Origin: Clostridia bacterium
Lineage (GTDB): Bacteria; Bacillota; Clostridia; Lachnospirales; Cellulosilyticaceae
Length of the DNA: 64,000 nt
Reading direction: 5' to 3'
Assembly: GCA_029239755.1 (NCBI GenBank)
Contig: JARBUI010000007.1
Coordinates: 62,001 to 126,000 of the forward strand
Of this stretch, positions 8,288-18,510 are shown piece by piece. The first letter of the stretch is position 1; each line of letters opens with the position of its first letter. A program made the position numbers and the translations under genes. The notes under the pieces were generated by a model. That model searched no databases and was not told where the DNA came from. It worked only from the letters and a program-made list of their open reading frames with translations.

Positions 8288-11200
8288 TCATACACTAACA
8301 GATTCATGAACTTGTTCGTAATCCTCTTTAAGCTCAGCTGTCATCCTATAGTGCTTAAATTCTGTCATATTTTCAAAAGCCGAAGCAATCATCAGCTTAA
8401 TTCGGTTTAGCTGATTAACTTCACTGGCCCCCGGGTCATAATCTATCGCAACAATATTGGTTCCTGGATAAACCCGTTTTAGTTCCTTCATCATTCCTTT
8501 TCCTGTTACATGATTTGGCAGACATGCAAAAGGCTGCATACAAATGATGTTTTTAACACCGCTTTCTATGAGTTCAACCATCTCGCCAGTTAAAAGCCAT
8601 CCTTCTCCTGTCTGATGCCCCAGAGGCATAACGGTCTCTGCTCCTTTTGCAATTTCCCTAATTGATTTTGAAGCATAAAATCTATCACTTAAGGCCAGTG
8701 CATTATTATAGGATTTCCTATAAAACTCAATCATTTTAATGAAAGCTAATGATAAAACCTGTGAAACTTTACTTCCAGCTAAAACCCGATACTTATAATC
8801 ATTATTGTACGCACAATATAGTAAAAAGTCTGTTAGGCTGGGAACTACTGCTTCTGCTCCTTCATTCTCTACTATGTTAACGACATTATTATTGGCAGTT
8901 GGATGAAACTTAACAAGAATTTCTCCCACTAGACCCACCTTAGGTTTAATCTGATTTGTTATTTCTATCTTATCAAATTCTTTTACTATGTTTTTGATCG
9001 TTTTCTTAAAGGTGATCTTATCAGCTCTTTTTAAGGATTGAATACATATTTTAACCCACTTATCATATAGTTCATTAGCTGCCCCTTTAATCTTTTCGTA
9101 GGGCCTTACTCTATATAGCACATTCATAAGGAGATCTCCGTAGATAAGTGCCATTATAGCTCTGTTTAAAAAGGGAATAGATACCTTAAACCCTGGATTT
9201 TTCTCCATACCATTAGCATTTAAAGATATAACTGGAATCATCTCAAACCCCGCATCTTTAAGAGCCTTTCTTAAAAAGCCTATATAATTGGTTGCTCTGC
9301 AGCCACCACCGGTTTGAGTCATGATAACTGAAGTATTCTCAAGGTCATACTTCCTGGATTTTAAAGCTTCAATAATCTGACCTACAACTATTATCGCCGG
9401 ATAGCAGGCATCATTATTTACGTATTTTAATCCTTCATCTACAGCTTTATGATCTATTGATGGTAATATAACAATATTATAACCGGATTGTTTAAAGGCC
9501 TCTTCTAGAAATTGAAAGTGTATTGGAGACATCTGAGGTGCCAGAATAGTGTGACATTTTTTCATCTTCTTAGAAAATGCTATTTTGCCATAAAGATTTT
9601 CTTCTTTTTTAAGTTCAAATCTATTTTTTTCTCTTTCTAAAATGGTTGCTTTAAGTGAACGAAGTCTTATTCTCGCTGCACCGAGATTATTTCCTTCATC
9701 TATTTTAAGGGTCGTATAAATTTTAGAATGATTATTTAATATTTCCTGCACTTGGTCTGTTGTAACAGCATCCAGCCCACATCCAAAGGAATTAAGCTGC
9801 ACGAGTTCTATGTCTTTTTGTTTAGCAACAAAGCTAGCTGCCTTGTAGAGCCTTGAATGATATGCCCATTGATCAACAACTCTAAGCGGTCTTTCTGTTT
9901 CTCCAAGATGAGCTACAGCATCCTCTGTGAGTACTGCCATACCCAAAGAGTTTATCATTTCTGGTATACCGTGATTGATATGAGGATCTGTATGATAAGG
10001 CCGGCCAGCAAGAACTATTCCCTTTATACCATGTTCTCTGATAAATTTTAGTGCATCCTCTCCCGCAGTTTGAATATCCTGCTTAAATGCCTCTTGCTCT
10101 TTAAACGCTTTAGCAACACCTATTTTGATCTCTCTTTCGCTTATATCGAAGCCCTGTAATTCTTCGTATAACCTTTTAACCAGTCTATTTTCATTATCAA
10201 AAGGAAGAAAAGGTTTTATGTATACTATACTTTTCTCTCTTAAATAGTCTATATTATTTTTAATAACCTCAGGATATGAGATAACGATAGGACAATTAAA
10301 GTGATTATCCGCTTCTTTTTGTTCCTCTTTCTCATGGGTCAGACAAGGATAAAAAATAAATGGGATCCCTTTTCCTATTAAATTCATAATATGCCCATGA
10401 ACCATCTTCCCCGGATAGCATACTGATTCTGAGGGCATTGTTTCAATCCCTTTTTCATAGATACTGCTTGATGATCTGTCAGACAATTCTACTCTAAACC
10501 CAAGCTCTGTAAATAAGGTAAACCAAAAAGGATAGTTCTCATACATATTTAAAACTCTTGGAATACCTATTTTGCCTCTTTTTGCTTCCGCTTCTCCTAG
10601 AGGTTTGTATCTGAAGAGTCTTTTATACTTATACTTAAATAAGTTAGGCAAAAGACTGTCTTTTTTATCCTTGCCTGCTCCTCGTTCGCATCTATTTCCT
10701 GAGACAAAACTTTCACCATTTGCGAACTTATTAATAGTTAACAAGCAATTATTAGCGCATAAACCGCATCTTGCAACACTTGTTTCTATTTCAAATGCAT
10801 TTAACTTACTTTTACTTAGAATCTTTGTCTCATAAGGCTCTTCATATCTTTCTTTGGCAAGAAGTGCCGCTCCAAATGCACCCATAATCCCTGCAATGTC
10901 TGGTCTTATCACTTCTCTTTCAGATAGAAGTTCAAAACACCTAAGTACTGCATCATTATAGAAGGTTCCCCCTTGAACAACTATTTTTTTTCCTAATGCT
11001 TCAGGACTTTTTATTTTAATGACCTTAAACAAAGCATTTTTTATAACCGAATAGGATAATCCCGCAGAAATATCTCCTACAGCCGCACCTTCTTTTTGAG
11101 CTTGTTTAACTCTTGAATTCATAAACACCGTACATCTTGAACCAAGATCAACAGGCCTTTCTGAGGACAAGGCTTCTGCTACAAAATCGTCTATCTTCAT

Positions 11201-12583
11201 CCCTAAGGAACTAGCAAAAGTATCTAAAAATGAGCCACACCCTGAAGAACATGCTTCATTTAAAAGAATACTATCAATACTCCCATTTTTTATTTTGAGG
11301 CACTTCATATCTTGCCCGCCAATATCTAATATAAAGTCTACCCCTGGACAGAAAAACTCTGCAGCTTTGTAGTGGGCAATTGTCTCTATTTCACCGATGT
11401 CTATATTCAGCGCTGCTTTTAATAGTCCTTCTCCATAACCTGTAACAGCCGAATGAACTATTCTTGCTTTTTGCGGCAGAAGCTTATAAAGCTCTTTAAG
11501 TACTTTAATAGTAGACCTAAGCGGGCTTCCTTCATTACTTCCGTAATAGGTATACAGAAGTGATCCTTCATCATCTATAAGTGCTGCTTTTGTAGTAGTA
11601 GATCCTGCATCTATTCCTAAAAAACAGTTTCCTTCATAATGTAAAAGTGATCTTCTTTTGACTGCACTCCTCAGATGTCTTAATTTAAATGATTCATACT
11701 GTTCCTTACAAGAAAAAAGTGGCGCCAGCCTATTTGATTCACTTATAGGCTGACTTCCAAACTTCTTAACATGACTTATAAGGGACTTAAATAGTATAGG
11801 TTCTTCATTTATAGAGGCTATTGCAGCCCCAATAGCTACATAAAGCTGTGAGTTCTCAGGAAAAATAACTTCTTGTTCTTCAAGTCCTAATATATCAATA
11901 AATCTTTTTCTGAGTTCTGAAAGAAAAAACAATGGTCCGCCTAAAAAGGCTACCTTCCCTTTAATGGGGCTTCCGCCAGCAAGGCCGCTTATTGTCTGAA
12001 TAACAACTGCTTGGAATATAGATACTGCAATATCTTCCTTTTTAGCTCCTTCATTTAAAAGAGGCTGAACATCTGTCTTTGCAAAGACACCACATCTTGC
12101 CGCTATAGGATAAATAACATGGTAATCTTTAGCCAGCTCATTTAATCCAAGTGCATCTACTTTAAGCAAAGACGCCATTTGATCTATAAAGGAGCCAGTT
12201 CCTCCTGCACAAGTTCCATTCATCTTCTGTTCAATACCATTATTAAAATAAGTAAGTTTTGCATCTTCTCCGCCAAGTTCAATGGCTACATCCGTTTCAG
12301 GGTAATGAGTCTTAATTGCCTTTGCTGCTGCAGCAACTTCTTGTATAAAAGAAACCCCAATACTGCCTGCAATACTCATTCCTCCTGAACCAGTAATCAT
12401 TACCGTTACATCTGCATCTTTTAACATTTCATAGGCATCAAAGATAATATGCTGAAGCTTTGTCTTAATATCTGCATAATGCCTCTCATACTTACTATAA
12501 ATAATCTCTTTTTGACTATTCAAAATGACTGCTTTAATAGTAGTAGATCCAATATCAATACCAACATGAAATAAATGACTCAT
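8288..12583 (-). CDS. Giant 2-hydroxyacyl-CoA dehydratase activase-like fusion protein
   Basis: 1431 residues from the ATG. There are two tandem BadF/BcrA-type ATPase modules: [14 protein letters not shown] near residue 5 with [13 protein letters not shown], and [15 protein letters not shown] near 320 with [12 protein letters not shown]. The conserved Cys of each module is the type that bridges a [4Fe-4S] cluster in true activases. A Cys-rich insert follows (CGLCANNC...NRCERG near 600), then a DUF2229-like domain and a dehydratase D-component-like domain ([20 protein letters not shown]). The family is widespread in clostridia; its substrate is unknown. True activases inject electrons into dehydratases by ATP hydrolysis, so a self-contained ATP-driven reductase is plausible. 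The gene stands alone. A GTG three codons upstream of the ATG is an alternative start. Confidence 0.85.
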   Translation of the reverse strand: MSHLFHVGIDIGSTTIKAVILNSQKEIIYSKYERHYADIKTKLQHIIFDAYEMLKDADVTVMITGSGGMSIAGSIGVSFIQEVAAAAKAIKTHYPETDVAIELGGEDAKLTYFNNGIEQKMNGTCAGGTGSFIDQMASLLKVDALGLNELAKDYHVIYPIAARCGVFAKTDVQPLLNEGAKKEDIAVSIFQAVVIQTISGLAGGSPIKGKVAFLGGPLFFLSELRKRFIDILGLEEQEVIFPENSQLYVAIGAAIASINEEPILFKSLISHVKKFGSQPISESNRLAPLFSCKEQYESFKLRHLRSAVKRRSLLHYEGNCFLGIDAGSTTTKAALIDDEGSLLYTYYGSNEGSPLRSTIKVLKELYKLLPQKARIVHSAVTGYGEGLLKAALNIDIGEIETIAHYKAAEFFCPGVDFILDIGGQDMKCLKIKNGSIDSILLNEACSSGCGSFLDTFASSLGMKIDDFVAEALSSERPVDLGSRCTVFMNSRVKQAQKEGAAVGDISAGLSYSVIKNALFKVIKIKSPEALGKKIVVQGGTFYNDAVLRCFELLSEREVIRPDIAGIMGAFGAALLAKERYEEPYETKILSKSKLNAFEIETSVARCGLCANNCLLTINKFANGESFVSGNRCERGAGKDKKDSLLPNLFKYKYKRLFRYKPLGEAEAKRGKIGIPRVLNMYENYPFWFTLFTELGFRVELSDRSSSSIYEKGIETMPSESVCYPGKMVHGHIMNLIGKGIPFIFYPCLTHEKEEQKEADNHFNCPIVISYPEVIKNNIDYLREKSIVYIKPFLPFDNENRLVKRLYEELQGFDISEREIKIGVAKAFKEQEAFKQDIQTAGEDALKFIREHGIKGIVLAGRPYHTDPHINHGIPEMINSLGMAVLTEDAVAHLGETERPLRVVDQWAYHSRLYKAASFVAKQKDIELVQLNSFGCGLDAVTTDQVQEILNNHSKIYTTLKIDEGNNLGAARIRLRSLKATILEREKNRFELKKEENLYGKIAFSKKMKKCHTILAPQMSPIHFQFLEEAFKQSGYNIVILPSIDHKAVDEGLKYVNNDACYPAIIVVGQIIEALKSRKYDLENTSVIMTQTGGGCRATNYIGFLRKALKDAGFEMIPVISLNANGMEKNPGFKVSIPFLNRAIMALIYGDLLMNVLYRVRPYEKIKGAANELYDKWVKICIQSLKRADKITFKKTIKNIVKEFDKIEITNQIKPKVGLVGEILVKFHPTANNNVVNIVENEGAEAVVPSLTDFLLYCAYNNDYKYRVLAGSKVSQVLSLAFIKMIEFYRKSYNNALALSDRFYASKSIREIAKGAETVMPLGHQTGEGWLLTGEMVELIESGVKNIICMQPFACLPNHVTGKGMMKELKRVYPGTNIVAIDYDPGASEVNQLNRIKLMIASAFENMTEFKHYRMTAELKEDYEQVHESVSV

Positions 12584-12589
12584 ACACCA

Positions 12590-12618
12590 CACAGCAACTA
12601 TGCTGTGCTCACCTCCTT
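12590..12618 (-). promoter_or_regulatory. Ribosome site separated from its start codon by a hairpin
   Basis: On the minus strand AAGGAGGTGAG (12618-12608) is followed directly by an 18-nt hairpin (7-bp stem CACAGCA/TGCTGTG, 4-nt loop, 12607-12590). The ATG is at 12583. The linear distance from ribosome site to ATG is 24 nt, too long, but with the hairpin folded only about 6 nt remain. The alternative GTG lies inside the stem. Confidence 0.6.
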
Positions 12619-12755
12619 GGTGTTTAATCTATTACAGAAAAATGTCTAAATCATACAAGTTGTTTTACAAATTAGTACGTATTACTAGTCTATGTGTATA
12701 TTATATTATAATAAATGTACCCTAGTACACAATAGTAATAGTTTTTTAAAACATA

Positions 12756-12820
12756 TTGACAGCCTTTAAATTTGGTGATATTATTTATATTTTGATAAAA
12801 TAGGAAAAGTGTGATATACT
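12756..12820 (+). promoter_or_regulatory. Tandem sigma-A promoters of the CarD gene
   Basis: P1 is TTGACA (12756-12761), a 17-nt spacer and TATTAT (12779-12784). P2 is TTGATA (12792-12797), a 17-nt spacer and TATACT (12815-12820). Both are near-consensus with ideal spacing, and both lie upstream of the AGGAGG at 12843. Confidence 0.75.
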
Positions 12821-12855
12821 ATAAATATAAATCTATTTTATTAGGAGGACGTAAC

Positions 12856-13350
12856 ATGTTTAAAGTTGGAGACAAGGTTGTTTGCCCTATGCGGGGATCT
12901 GGTATTATTGAAAGTATTGAAGAAAGAGATTTTTTAGGGCAAGCTCAGCAATACTTCATTATAAAGATAATCAACACTGATATGACACTTATGATTCCTA
13001 CAGCTAAAATGGCGACTTCTAATATCCGTTTAATTAGTGACCTTACTACAGCTGAAGATGCTTTTGATACACTTTCTAAGTATGACGAATTATCTGCGGA
13101 ACCTGTTAATGCTAAAGAAAGACGCAAAATTAATATGAGTAAGATTTCAGACGGGTCTCTTATAGGCTGCGCTGAAGTAGTTCGTGACTTAACACATATT
13201 CATCAAAAAAAATCTCTTAATGCAAGCGAAAGAGAAATGCTTATGAATGCACGAAAGTTTATTATTAATGAAGTAAGTCTTGTTAAAGATATATCTGAAT
13301 CTCAAGCTAGTTCCTTGCTTGACGAAGTGCTTACAAGCTCGTTCCAATAA
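12856..13350 (+). CDS. CarD/CdnL-family transcription regulator
   Basis: 164 residues. The start is ATG 12856, 7 nt after AGGAGG; an in-frame upstream extension to 12811 has no ribosome site. The N-terminal RNA-polymerase interacting domain (about 1-65) has the typical opening FKVGDKVVCPMRGSGIIESI and the IPTAKM motif. The helical C-terminal half (about 75-164) is the DNA-backbone-binding part of CarD/CdnL proteins. Members bind the RNA polymerase beta subunit and stabilise open promoter complexes, often at rRNA promoters. It is monocistronic, with tandem promoters and its own terminator. Confidence 0.9.
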   Translation: MFKVGDKVVCPMRGSGIIESIEERDFLGQAQQYFIIKIINTDMTLMIPTAKMATSNIRLISDLTTAEDAFDTLSKYDELSAEPVNAKERRKINMSKISDGSLIGCAEVVRDLTHIHQKKSLNASEREMLMNARKFIINEVSLVKDISESQASSLLDEVLTSSFQ

Positions 13351-13373
13351 CATTTTGTTAGGAACGAGTTTTT
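13338..13373 (+). terminator. Terminator of the CarD gene
   Basis: Stem CTCGTTCC (13338-13345) / GGAACGAG (13361-13368) is followed by TTTTT. The left arm overlaps the last codons of the gene. Confidence 0.85.
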
Positions 13374-13794
13374 CTCTTTTTCCTTTTTTGTATAAACATC
13401 TATAAAATCCTAGATACTATGAGTGTTATCTTGTAATAGGACAAAATAGATGATTCTCATCTTAAGTATTACTATATATAGAGTTTACTATATATACTAG
13501 CGACTTATCCATTTAATGCTAATTATTTTTTTCAAAAAATAATGCAGCCAGATCATCTCTTTCAAACTGTAGCAATAGTTGTCCTCATTCATAAGCCCTA
13601 ACATAAAGAAATATGCTATTTTCAAGCATTACACCATATGTACACTATATTGCAGCACATTTTTCTCATATACTAAATACTTCTATTTATATAAAATTAT
13701 CAGTAGTAGTTGAATAAAAATAGAAGTATTACTAAACTTTAAATATTGTAATACAATATTTATTATTGAATTCTGGTGCATTATCCTTTATAAT
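13374..13794 (+). promoter_or_regulatory. Polyamine operon control region: two inverted repeats and a promoter
   Basis: This belongs to a 480-bp AT-rich stretch without a gene. A near-consensus promoter TTGAAT (13766-13771), 17 nt, TATAAT (13789-13794) drives speD. Just upstream is a 10-1-10 perfect dyad (13741-13761, AAATATTGTA/TACAATATTT). Further upstream is a 13-bp inverted repeat with 29-nt spacing (13676-13688 / 13718-13730). The dyad next to the -35 box is operator-like. Nothing recognisable lies in 13374-13670. Confidence 0.6.
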
Positions 13795-13853
13795 GTAGCT
13801 TGCTATATTCATATATTAAAATCTATGATAGAAGGAGATCTACCTGAAATAAG

Positions 13854-14696
13854 ATGAACACTATACAATCAAACAAATTAAAATTACATGGTTTTAATAA
13901 TTTAACTAAAACGGTATCCTTCAACATGTATGATATTTGCTATACTAAAACACCTGCTGATAGACAAGCTTATATTGAATATATTGATGAACAGTACAAC
14001 GCCGAAAGACTTACACAAATTTTAACAACAGTAACTGAAATTATAGGCGCTACTATTTTAAATATTGCTAAGCAAGATTATGACCCACAGGGTGCTAGTG
14101 TAACCATACTTATTTCTGAGTATCCTAGTTTAACTTCTCATGATACGAAGTCTGCATCTCCCGGCCCACTGCCTGAAACTGTTTTAGCACATCTTGATAA
14201 GAGTCACCTTACAGTACACACTTATCCTGAGTATCATCCATATGAAGGTATTAGTACCTTTAGAGCAGATATTGATGTGTCTACCTGCGGCGAGATCTCT
14301 CCGCTTAAAGCACTTAACTATCTTATTCACTCTTTTGATGCTGATATTATGACTATTGATTATCGTGTGCGCGGTTTTACAAGAGACTTTACTGGACATA
14401 AATTATTTATAGACCATAAAATAGATTCGATACAAAACTTTATCCCTGAGCATATACGTATGATGTATAACATGATTGATGTCAATGTTTATCAAGAAAA
14501 TATCTTTCATACAAAATGCAAACTGAAGCAATTTGACCTGGATAATTATCTGTTTGGTTATACAAAAGATGAGCTGCACCGCGGCGAGGCAAAAATGATT
14601 GCTAAAAAAGTAAAAAAAGAAATGGACGAAATTTTCTATGGCACTAATGTAGCTGAAGCCATGTTTAATTTGGAGGACTATGATGAATCACTCTAA
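13854..14696 (+). CDS. speD: S-adenosylmethionine decarboxylase proenzyme
   Basis: 280 residues, the long bacterial (E. coli-like) class of AdoMet decarboxylase. The pyruvoyl-forming self-cleavage site is [13 protein letters not shown], predicted between K116 and S117, with S117 becoming the pyruvoyl group. [20 protein letters not shown] (C145) follows. It makes decarboxylated SAM, the aminopropyl donor for spermidine synthase. It is the first gene of the polyamine operon; its end overlaps the start of the next gene by 14 bp, suggesting translational coupling. The ribosome site AAGGAG is unusually far (about 16 nt) from the ATG, and no better start is visible. Confidence 0.95.
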   Translation: MNTIQSNKLKLHGFNNLTKTVSFNMYDICYTKTPADRQAYIEYIDEQYNAERLTQILTTVTEIIGATILNIAKQDYDPQGASVTILISEYPSLTSHDTKSASPGPLPETVLAHLDKSHLTVHTYPEYHPYEGISTFRADIDVSTCGEISPLKALNYLIHSFDADIMTIDYRVRGFTRDFTGHKLFIDHKIDSIQNFIPEHIRMMYNMIDVNVYQENIFHTKCKLKQFDLDNYLFGYTKDELHRGEAKMIAKKVKKEMDEIFYGTNVAEAMFNLEDYDESL

Positions 14697-17016
14697 AACG
14701 CCTTTACTTTCTGCGGTTCTAGAGTATGTTAACGAGGATATTACTTGCTTTGATGTACCCGGACATAAAAGAGGCAATTATTTGGATGAACTTAGAGAAA
14801 TATGGGGAGATATGACCCTGAAGATGGATATTAATGCGTCTAAAACAGTGGACAATCTCTCCCACCCAACTGGCGTTATTTATGAAGCTGAAAAGCTCCT
14901 GGCAGATGCTTTTGATGCCGATAACGCTTTTATGCTGGTAAACGGCTCAACTTCAGGCATACAATACATGCTTATGAGTGCACTTAAAGAAGGCGATAAA
15001 GTTCTTCTTCCAAGAAACGTACACAAGTCTGCTATTAATGCCCTGATATTATCTGGTACAAAACCAGTCTTTATTCAGCCTGAAATTGATAATGAATATG
15101 GTATTGTAAACGGTATCACCTTAAAAGCTGTTAAGCATGCTGTTGACATTAATAATGACATTAAGGCTCTATTTGTCATCAATCCAACTTATTTTGGAGC
15201 CGTTTCTGACCTTAAAGAAATCATAGCATTTGCCCATAGTATGAATATTAAAGTACTTGTGGATCAAGCCCACGGTACTCATTTTTCATTTCACCCAGCC
15301 CTTCCTGTTAATGCAGCAAAGCTTGGTGCTGACCTTGTTACTATAAGTATGCATAAAACAGGCGGATCGCTGACCCAATCATCTGTACTGCTGCATAATG
15401 AAGGCCTTATTTCTAAAAACCAAGTGCGTTCCACAATCAATCTTTTGCAAACAACCTCTGCAAATTATCTGCTTATGTGTTCGCTTGATTTTGCACGCAA
15501 AAAATTAGTACTTGAAGGTCAGGAAAGATTGGATGTACTCCTAAAACTTACTCTTTCCGCAAAAGAAGAAATCAATAAGATTGCAGGATTAAAATGTATC
15601 ATCGGTGAAGATTATAAAACTAGCCAAAAGGTTTTTCACTATGATGATTTAAAGATAGTTGTTAAAGTCAATGATTTAGGGTTATCGGGCTTTAATGTCT
15701 ATGACATACTCGCTAACGAATATGGCGTTCAGGTAGAGCTTGCGGAACCTAATGTTATTCTTGCTATTGTATCTTTTGGAGACACTCCTGCATCTATTAA
15801 CAAGCTTATTGGGTCACTAAAGGATATAAGCAGACGCTATTATAAGACTTTTCCACCTTTAAATATCGATGTATCCTCTAGTCTCAAAAATCCTAAAATA
15901 CTTATGACGCCTCGTGATGCTTATTATCATCCTAAGAAGCTCATGCATATCACTGAAACCAGCGGTCTTATATGCGGTGAGTCCTTAATGATCTATCCCC
16001 CTGGTATTCCTATTGTTATCCCAGGCGAAATGATTACTGATGATATGATAGAGCATTATCTTTACCTTAAAGACGAAGGCACCGTTATTCTTAACGATGA
16101 TGATGATCCTTATATGATACAAATTTTAGATAAAACCCAGGAGGAAAATATGATAGATTTATGGTATACCGAAAATCATCAGGATGATACTAAATTCTCT
16201 ATTAAAGTTAATGAACATATTCACTCAGAAAAAAGTGAATTTCAGCAAATAGACTTTTTCAGCAGTAATACCTTCGGAAGATTTTTTACACTAGATGGCT
16301 TTATGATGGTGACTGAAAAAGACGAGTTTATTTATCATGATATGATTTCTCATGTTCCTATGGCCGTTAATCCAGATATAAAGCGTGTACTTATTATTGG
16401 CGGCGGGGACGGTGGGACTGCACGCGAAATTTTACGTTATCCATCTGTTGAAAGAGTTGATATGGTTGAAATCGATGAACGTGTAGTGCGTCTTTGTCAA
16501 AAATTCCTTCCGCAGACGGCTTGTAAGATAGACAGGGATCGAAGACTTACTTTATACTTTGAGGATGGCTTACAGTTCGTACAGGATGCGCCTAATAATG
16601 CGTATGACCTTATTTTAGTAGATTCCACAGACCCTATAGGTCCTGGAGAAGGTTTATTTACCTATGCCTTCTATAATAACTGTCAAAGAATCCTTAGCGA
16701 AGACGGTATTCTTATTAATCAGCATGAGAGCCCTTATTACGCAAGCTACGCTTATGAAATGAAAAGAGCTCATTCTAAGATCAAAGATACCTTCCCTATT
16801 GCTAAGGTATATCAATTCCATATGCCGACTTATCCTTCTGGACACTGGCTATTTGGTTTTGCATCTAAAAAGTATGATCCAGTTAAAGATCTAAAAGCCG
16901 ATAAGTGGCAAAGCTTTGGACTTAAAACTGATTATTATAATACTGATCTTCATATAGGGGCATTTATGCTTCCGACTTATGTAAGAGAAGAATTAGAAAA
17001 CGCACAGCATAATTAA
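14683..17016 (+). CDS. Orn/Lys/Arg decarboxylase - spermidine synthase in-frame fusion
   Basis: 777 residues. Residues 1-485 form a PLP fold-I decarboxylase of the SpeA/YaaO class ([29 protein letters not shown] lysine K225 in [13 protein letters not shown]). Residues 490-777 are a complete spermidine synthase: DLWYTE start, [17 protein letters not shown] pocket, [14 protein letters not shown] catalytic Asp loop, PTYPSGHW. No stop codon separates them. An AGGAGG and ATG sit exactly where a free SpeE would start, so both a fusion and a separate SpeE may be made. Together they supply the diamine and transfer aminopropyl groups from SpeD's product. No agmatinase is near, so ornithine versus arginine as substrate is open. 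ATG 14683 has better spacing from GGAGG than ATG 14680. Confidence 0.9.
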   Translation: MNHSKTPLLSAVLEYVNEDITCFDVPGHKRGNYLDELREIWGDMTLKMDINASKTVDNLSHPTGVIYEAEKLLADAFDADNAFMLVNGSTSGIQYMLMSALKEGDKVLLPRNVHKSAINALILSGTKPVFIQPEIDNEYGIVNGITLKAVKHAVDINNDIKALFVINPTYFGAVSDLKEIIAFAHSMNIKVLVDQAHGTHFSFHPALPVNAAKLGADLVTISMHKTGGSLTQSSVLLHNEGLISKNQVRSTINLLQTTSANYLLMCSLDFARKKLVLEGQERLDVLLKLTLSAKEEINKIAGLKCIIGEDYKTSQKVFHYDDLKIVVKVNDLGLSGFNVYDILANEYGVQVELAEPNVILAIVSFGDTPASINKLIGSLKDISRRYYKTFPPLNIDVSSSLKNPKILMTPRDAYYHPKKLMHITETSGLICGESLMIYPPGIPIVIPGEMITDDMIEHYLYLKDEGTVILNDDDDPYMIQILDKTQEENMIDLWYTENHQDDTKFSIKVNEHIHSEKSEFQQIDFFSSNTFGRFFTLDGFMMVTEKDEFIYHDMISHVPMAVNPDIKRVLIIGGGDGGTAREILRYPSVERVDMVEIDERVVRLCQKFLPQTACKIDRDRRLTLYFEDGLQFVQDAPNNAYDLILVDSTDPIGPGEGLFTYAFYNNCQRILSEDGILINQHESPYYASYAYEMKRAHSKIKDTFPIAKVYQFHMPTYPSGHWLFGFASKKYDPVKDLKADKWQSFGLKTDYYNTDLHIGAFMLPTYVREELENAQHN
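16139..16152 (+). promoter_or_regulatory. Internal ribosome site and start for free spermidine synthase
   Basis: AGGAGG (16139-16144), 5 nt, then in-frame ATG (16150-16152), directly followed by the canonical SpeE N-terminus MIDLWYTE. This looks like the start site of a formerly separate speE. Confidence 0.7.
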
Positions 17017-17063
17017 CATGCACAGTAAATAAGCTGACTCTAACATATATACAGAAATTTAGC

Positions 17064-17105
17064 AGTGCCCCAAGGATAGACCTTTTAGTCTGTCCTTGGG
17101 GCACT
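17064..17105 (+). terminator. Hairpin terminator of the polyamine operon
   Basis: A 13-bp perfect stem AGTGCCCCAAGGA (17064-17076) / TCCTTGGGGCACT (17093-17105), with an inner AGAC/GTCT pairing. The T-tract after it is short, so termination may be partial. Confidence 0.7.
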
Positions 17106-17114
17106 TTACATCTA

Positions 17115-17143
17115 TTGACATCTCTAAAACCTAATGATACTAT
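17115..17143 (+). promoter_or_regulatory. Promoter of metY
   Basis: TTGACA (17115-17120), 17-nt spacer, TACTAT (17138-17143). The leader to the GTG start is only about 45 nt, so there is no room for an S-box or T-box. Confidence 0.75.
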
Positions 17144-17193
17144 ACTTTCATTAAGTGTTGTACTATTTCGATATATTATTGGGAGGAATAAAA

Positions 17194-18459
17194 GTGAGAA
17201 TAGAAACAAAATGTATCCAAGAAGGCTATGAGCCAAAAAATGGTGAGCCAAGAGTTTTACCCATTTACCAAAGTACTACATATAAATACAATTCTACTGA
17301 AGAAGTTGCAAAGCTTTTCGATATGGAAGCTGACGGGCATATGTATTCAAGAATATCTAATCCTACTGTAGATGCAGTTGAAAAGAAGATTGCCGCACTT
17401 GAAGGTGGTATAGGGGCTATGTGTACGACTTCTGGGCAAGCTGCTTCTATGATTGCTTTATTAAACTTTCTTAAAGCTGGCGATCATCTTATAAGTGCCG
17501 GCAACATTTACGGAGGAACCCTTAACCTATTAGGCGTAACGCTGAAAAGAATGGGAATTGAAGTTACTTTTGTAAATGCAGATGACGACCTAGATACGCT
17601 GCAGGCAGCTTTTAAACCTCATACAAAAGCTGTTTTTGGTGAAACAATTGCCAACCCCTCTATGGCTGTTTTAGATATCGAGAAATTTGCAGCACTTGCA
17701 CATAACAATAAGGTTCCTCTTGTGATTGATAATACTTTTGCAACGCCTATTCTTTGCAGGCCTATCGAATATGGTGCAGATATTGTCATTCATTCTACGA
17801 CTAAATATATGGATGGACATGCTGTGCAAGTGGGCGGTGTTATTGTAGATAGTGGAAACTTCGACTGGGCAAATGGCAATTTCCCAGATTTTACTGAGCC
17901 TGATGTATCTTATCATGGCGTAGTTTATACTAAGCAGTTTGGTAAAGCCGCTTATATTGCTAAAGCACGTTATCAGCTTATGAGAGATATGGGGGTATAT
18001 CCGTCTGCCCACACTGCATTCTTATTAAATTTAGGACTTGAAACATTGGCTCTTAGAGTAGAAAAGCATTGCAGTAATGCCTTACAAGTATCGGAGTTTC
18101 TTGCGAAGAACGATAAGATAGACTTTATTAATTACCCAGGGCTTCCAAGTAATAAATATCATGAGCTTGCTAAGAAATATACCCCTGATGGCTGCAGCGG
18201 CGTTATTTCGTTTTCAATTAAAGGCGGACGGGGCGCAGCTATTAAGTTCATGGATAGTTTAAAACTTGCAGCTATTGTAGTACACGTTGCAGACCTTAGA
18301 ACCTCTGTCCTTCATCCAGCTAGTTCAACTCACAGACAGCTTACTGATTCACAGCTGTTAGCTTCTGGCATCACTCCTGGACTTATTAGATTATCCGTGG
18401 GTATTGAAAATGTACTTGATATTATAGAAGATTTAGAACAAGCCTTAGCACAAATTTAA
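17194..18459 (+). CDS. metY: O-acetylhomoserine sulfhydrylase (aminocarboxypropyltransferase)
   Basis: 421 residues from GTG 17194, which follows GGGAGG by 8 nt; an upstream TTG extension to 17155 lacks a ribosome site. It is a Cys/Met-metabolism PLP enzyme: substrate loop PIYQSTTYKYNS, MYSRISNPTVDAVE, PLP lysine in HSTTKYMDGH, and the C-terminal IRLSVGIEN typical of the family. It converts O-acetylhomoserine plus sulfide to homocysteine, or uses methanethiol to make methionine. The length fits MetY better than the ~380-residue cystathionine enzymes. Unlike the ECF transporter it has no SAM riboswitch. Confidence 0.93.
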   Translation: MRIETKCIQEGYEPKNGEPRVLPIYQSTTYKYNSTEEVAKLFDMEADGHMYSRISNPTVDAVEKKIAALEGGIGAMCTTSGQAASMIALLNFLKAGDHLISAGNIYGGTLNLLGVTLKRMGIEVTFVNADDDLDTLQAAFKPHTKAVFGETIANPSMAVLDIEKFAALAHNNKVPLVIDNTFATPILCRPIEYGADIVIHSTTKYMDGHAVQVGGVIVDSGNFDWANGNFPDFTEPDVSYHGVVYTKQFGKAAYIAKARYQLMRDMGVYPSAHTAFLLNLGLETLALRVEKHCSNALQVSEFLAKNDKIDFINYPGLPSNKYHELAKKYTPDGCSGVISFSIKGGRGAAIKFMDSLKLAAIVVHVADLRTSVLHPASSTHRQLTDSQLLASGITPGLIRLSVGIENVLDIIEDLEQALAQI

Positions 18460-18483
18460 CCGTTTATTCTCCAAAAGCAAGAT

Positions 18484-18510
18484 GGCAGGCCAAAGGGCCT
18501 GCCTATATTT
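18484..18510 (+). terminator. Terminator of metY
   Basis: Stem GGCAGGCC (18484-18491) / GGCCTGCC (18496-18503) with a 4-nt loop, then TATATTTTTT. It also abuts the end of the converging DUF2971 gene. Confidence 0.9.

Noticed and set aside
8297..8320. GAAC-TT-GTTC resembling a LexA box
   Set aside because: The half-site spacing is 2 instead of 4 nt and it lies in the 3' coding end of the activase gene.
12811..12855. Upstream extension of the CarD gene
   Set aside because: AGGAGG at 12843 fits ATG 12856, and the extension overlaps the P2 -10 box.
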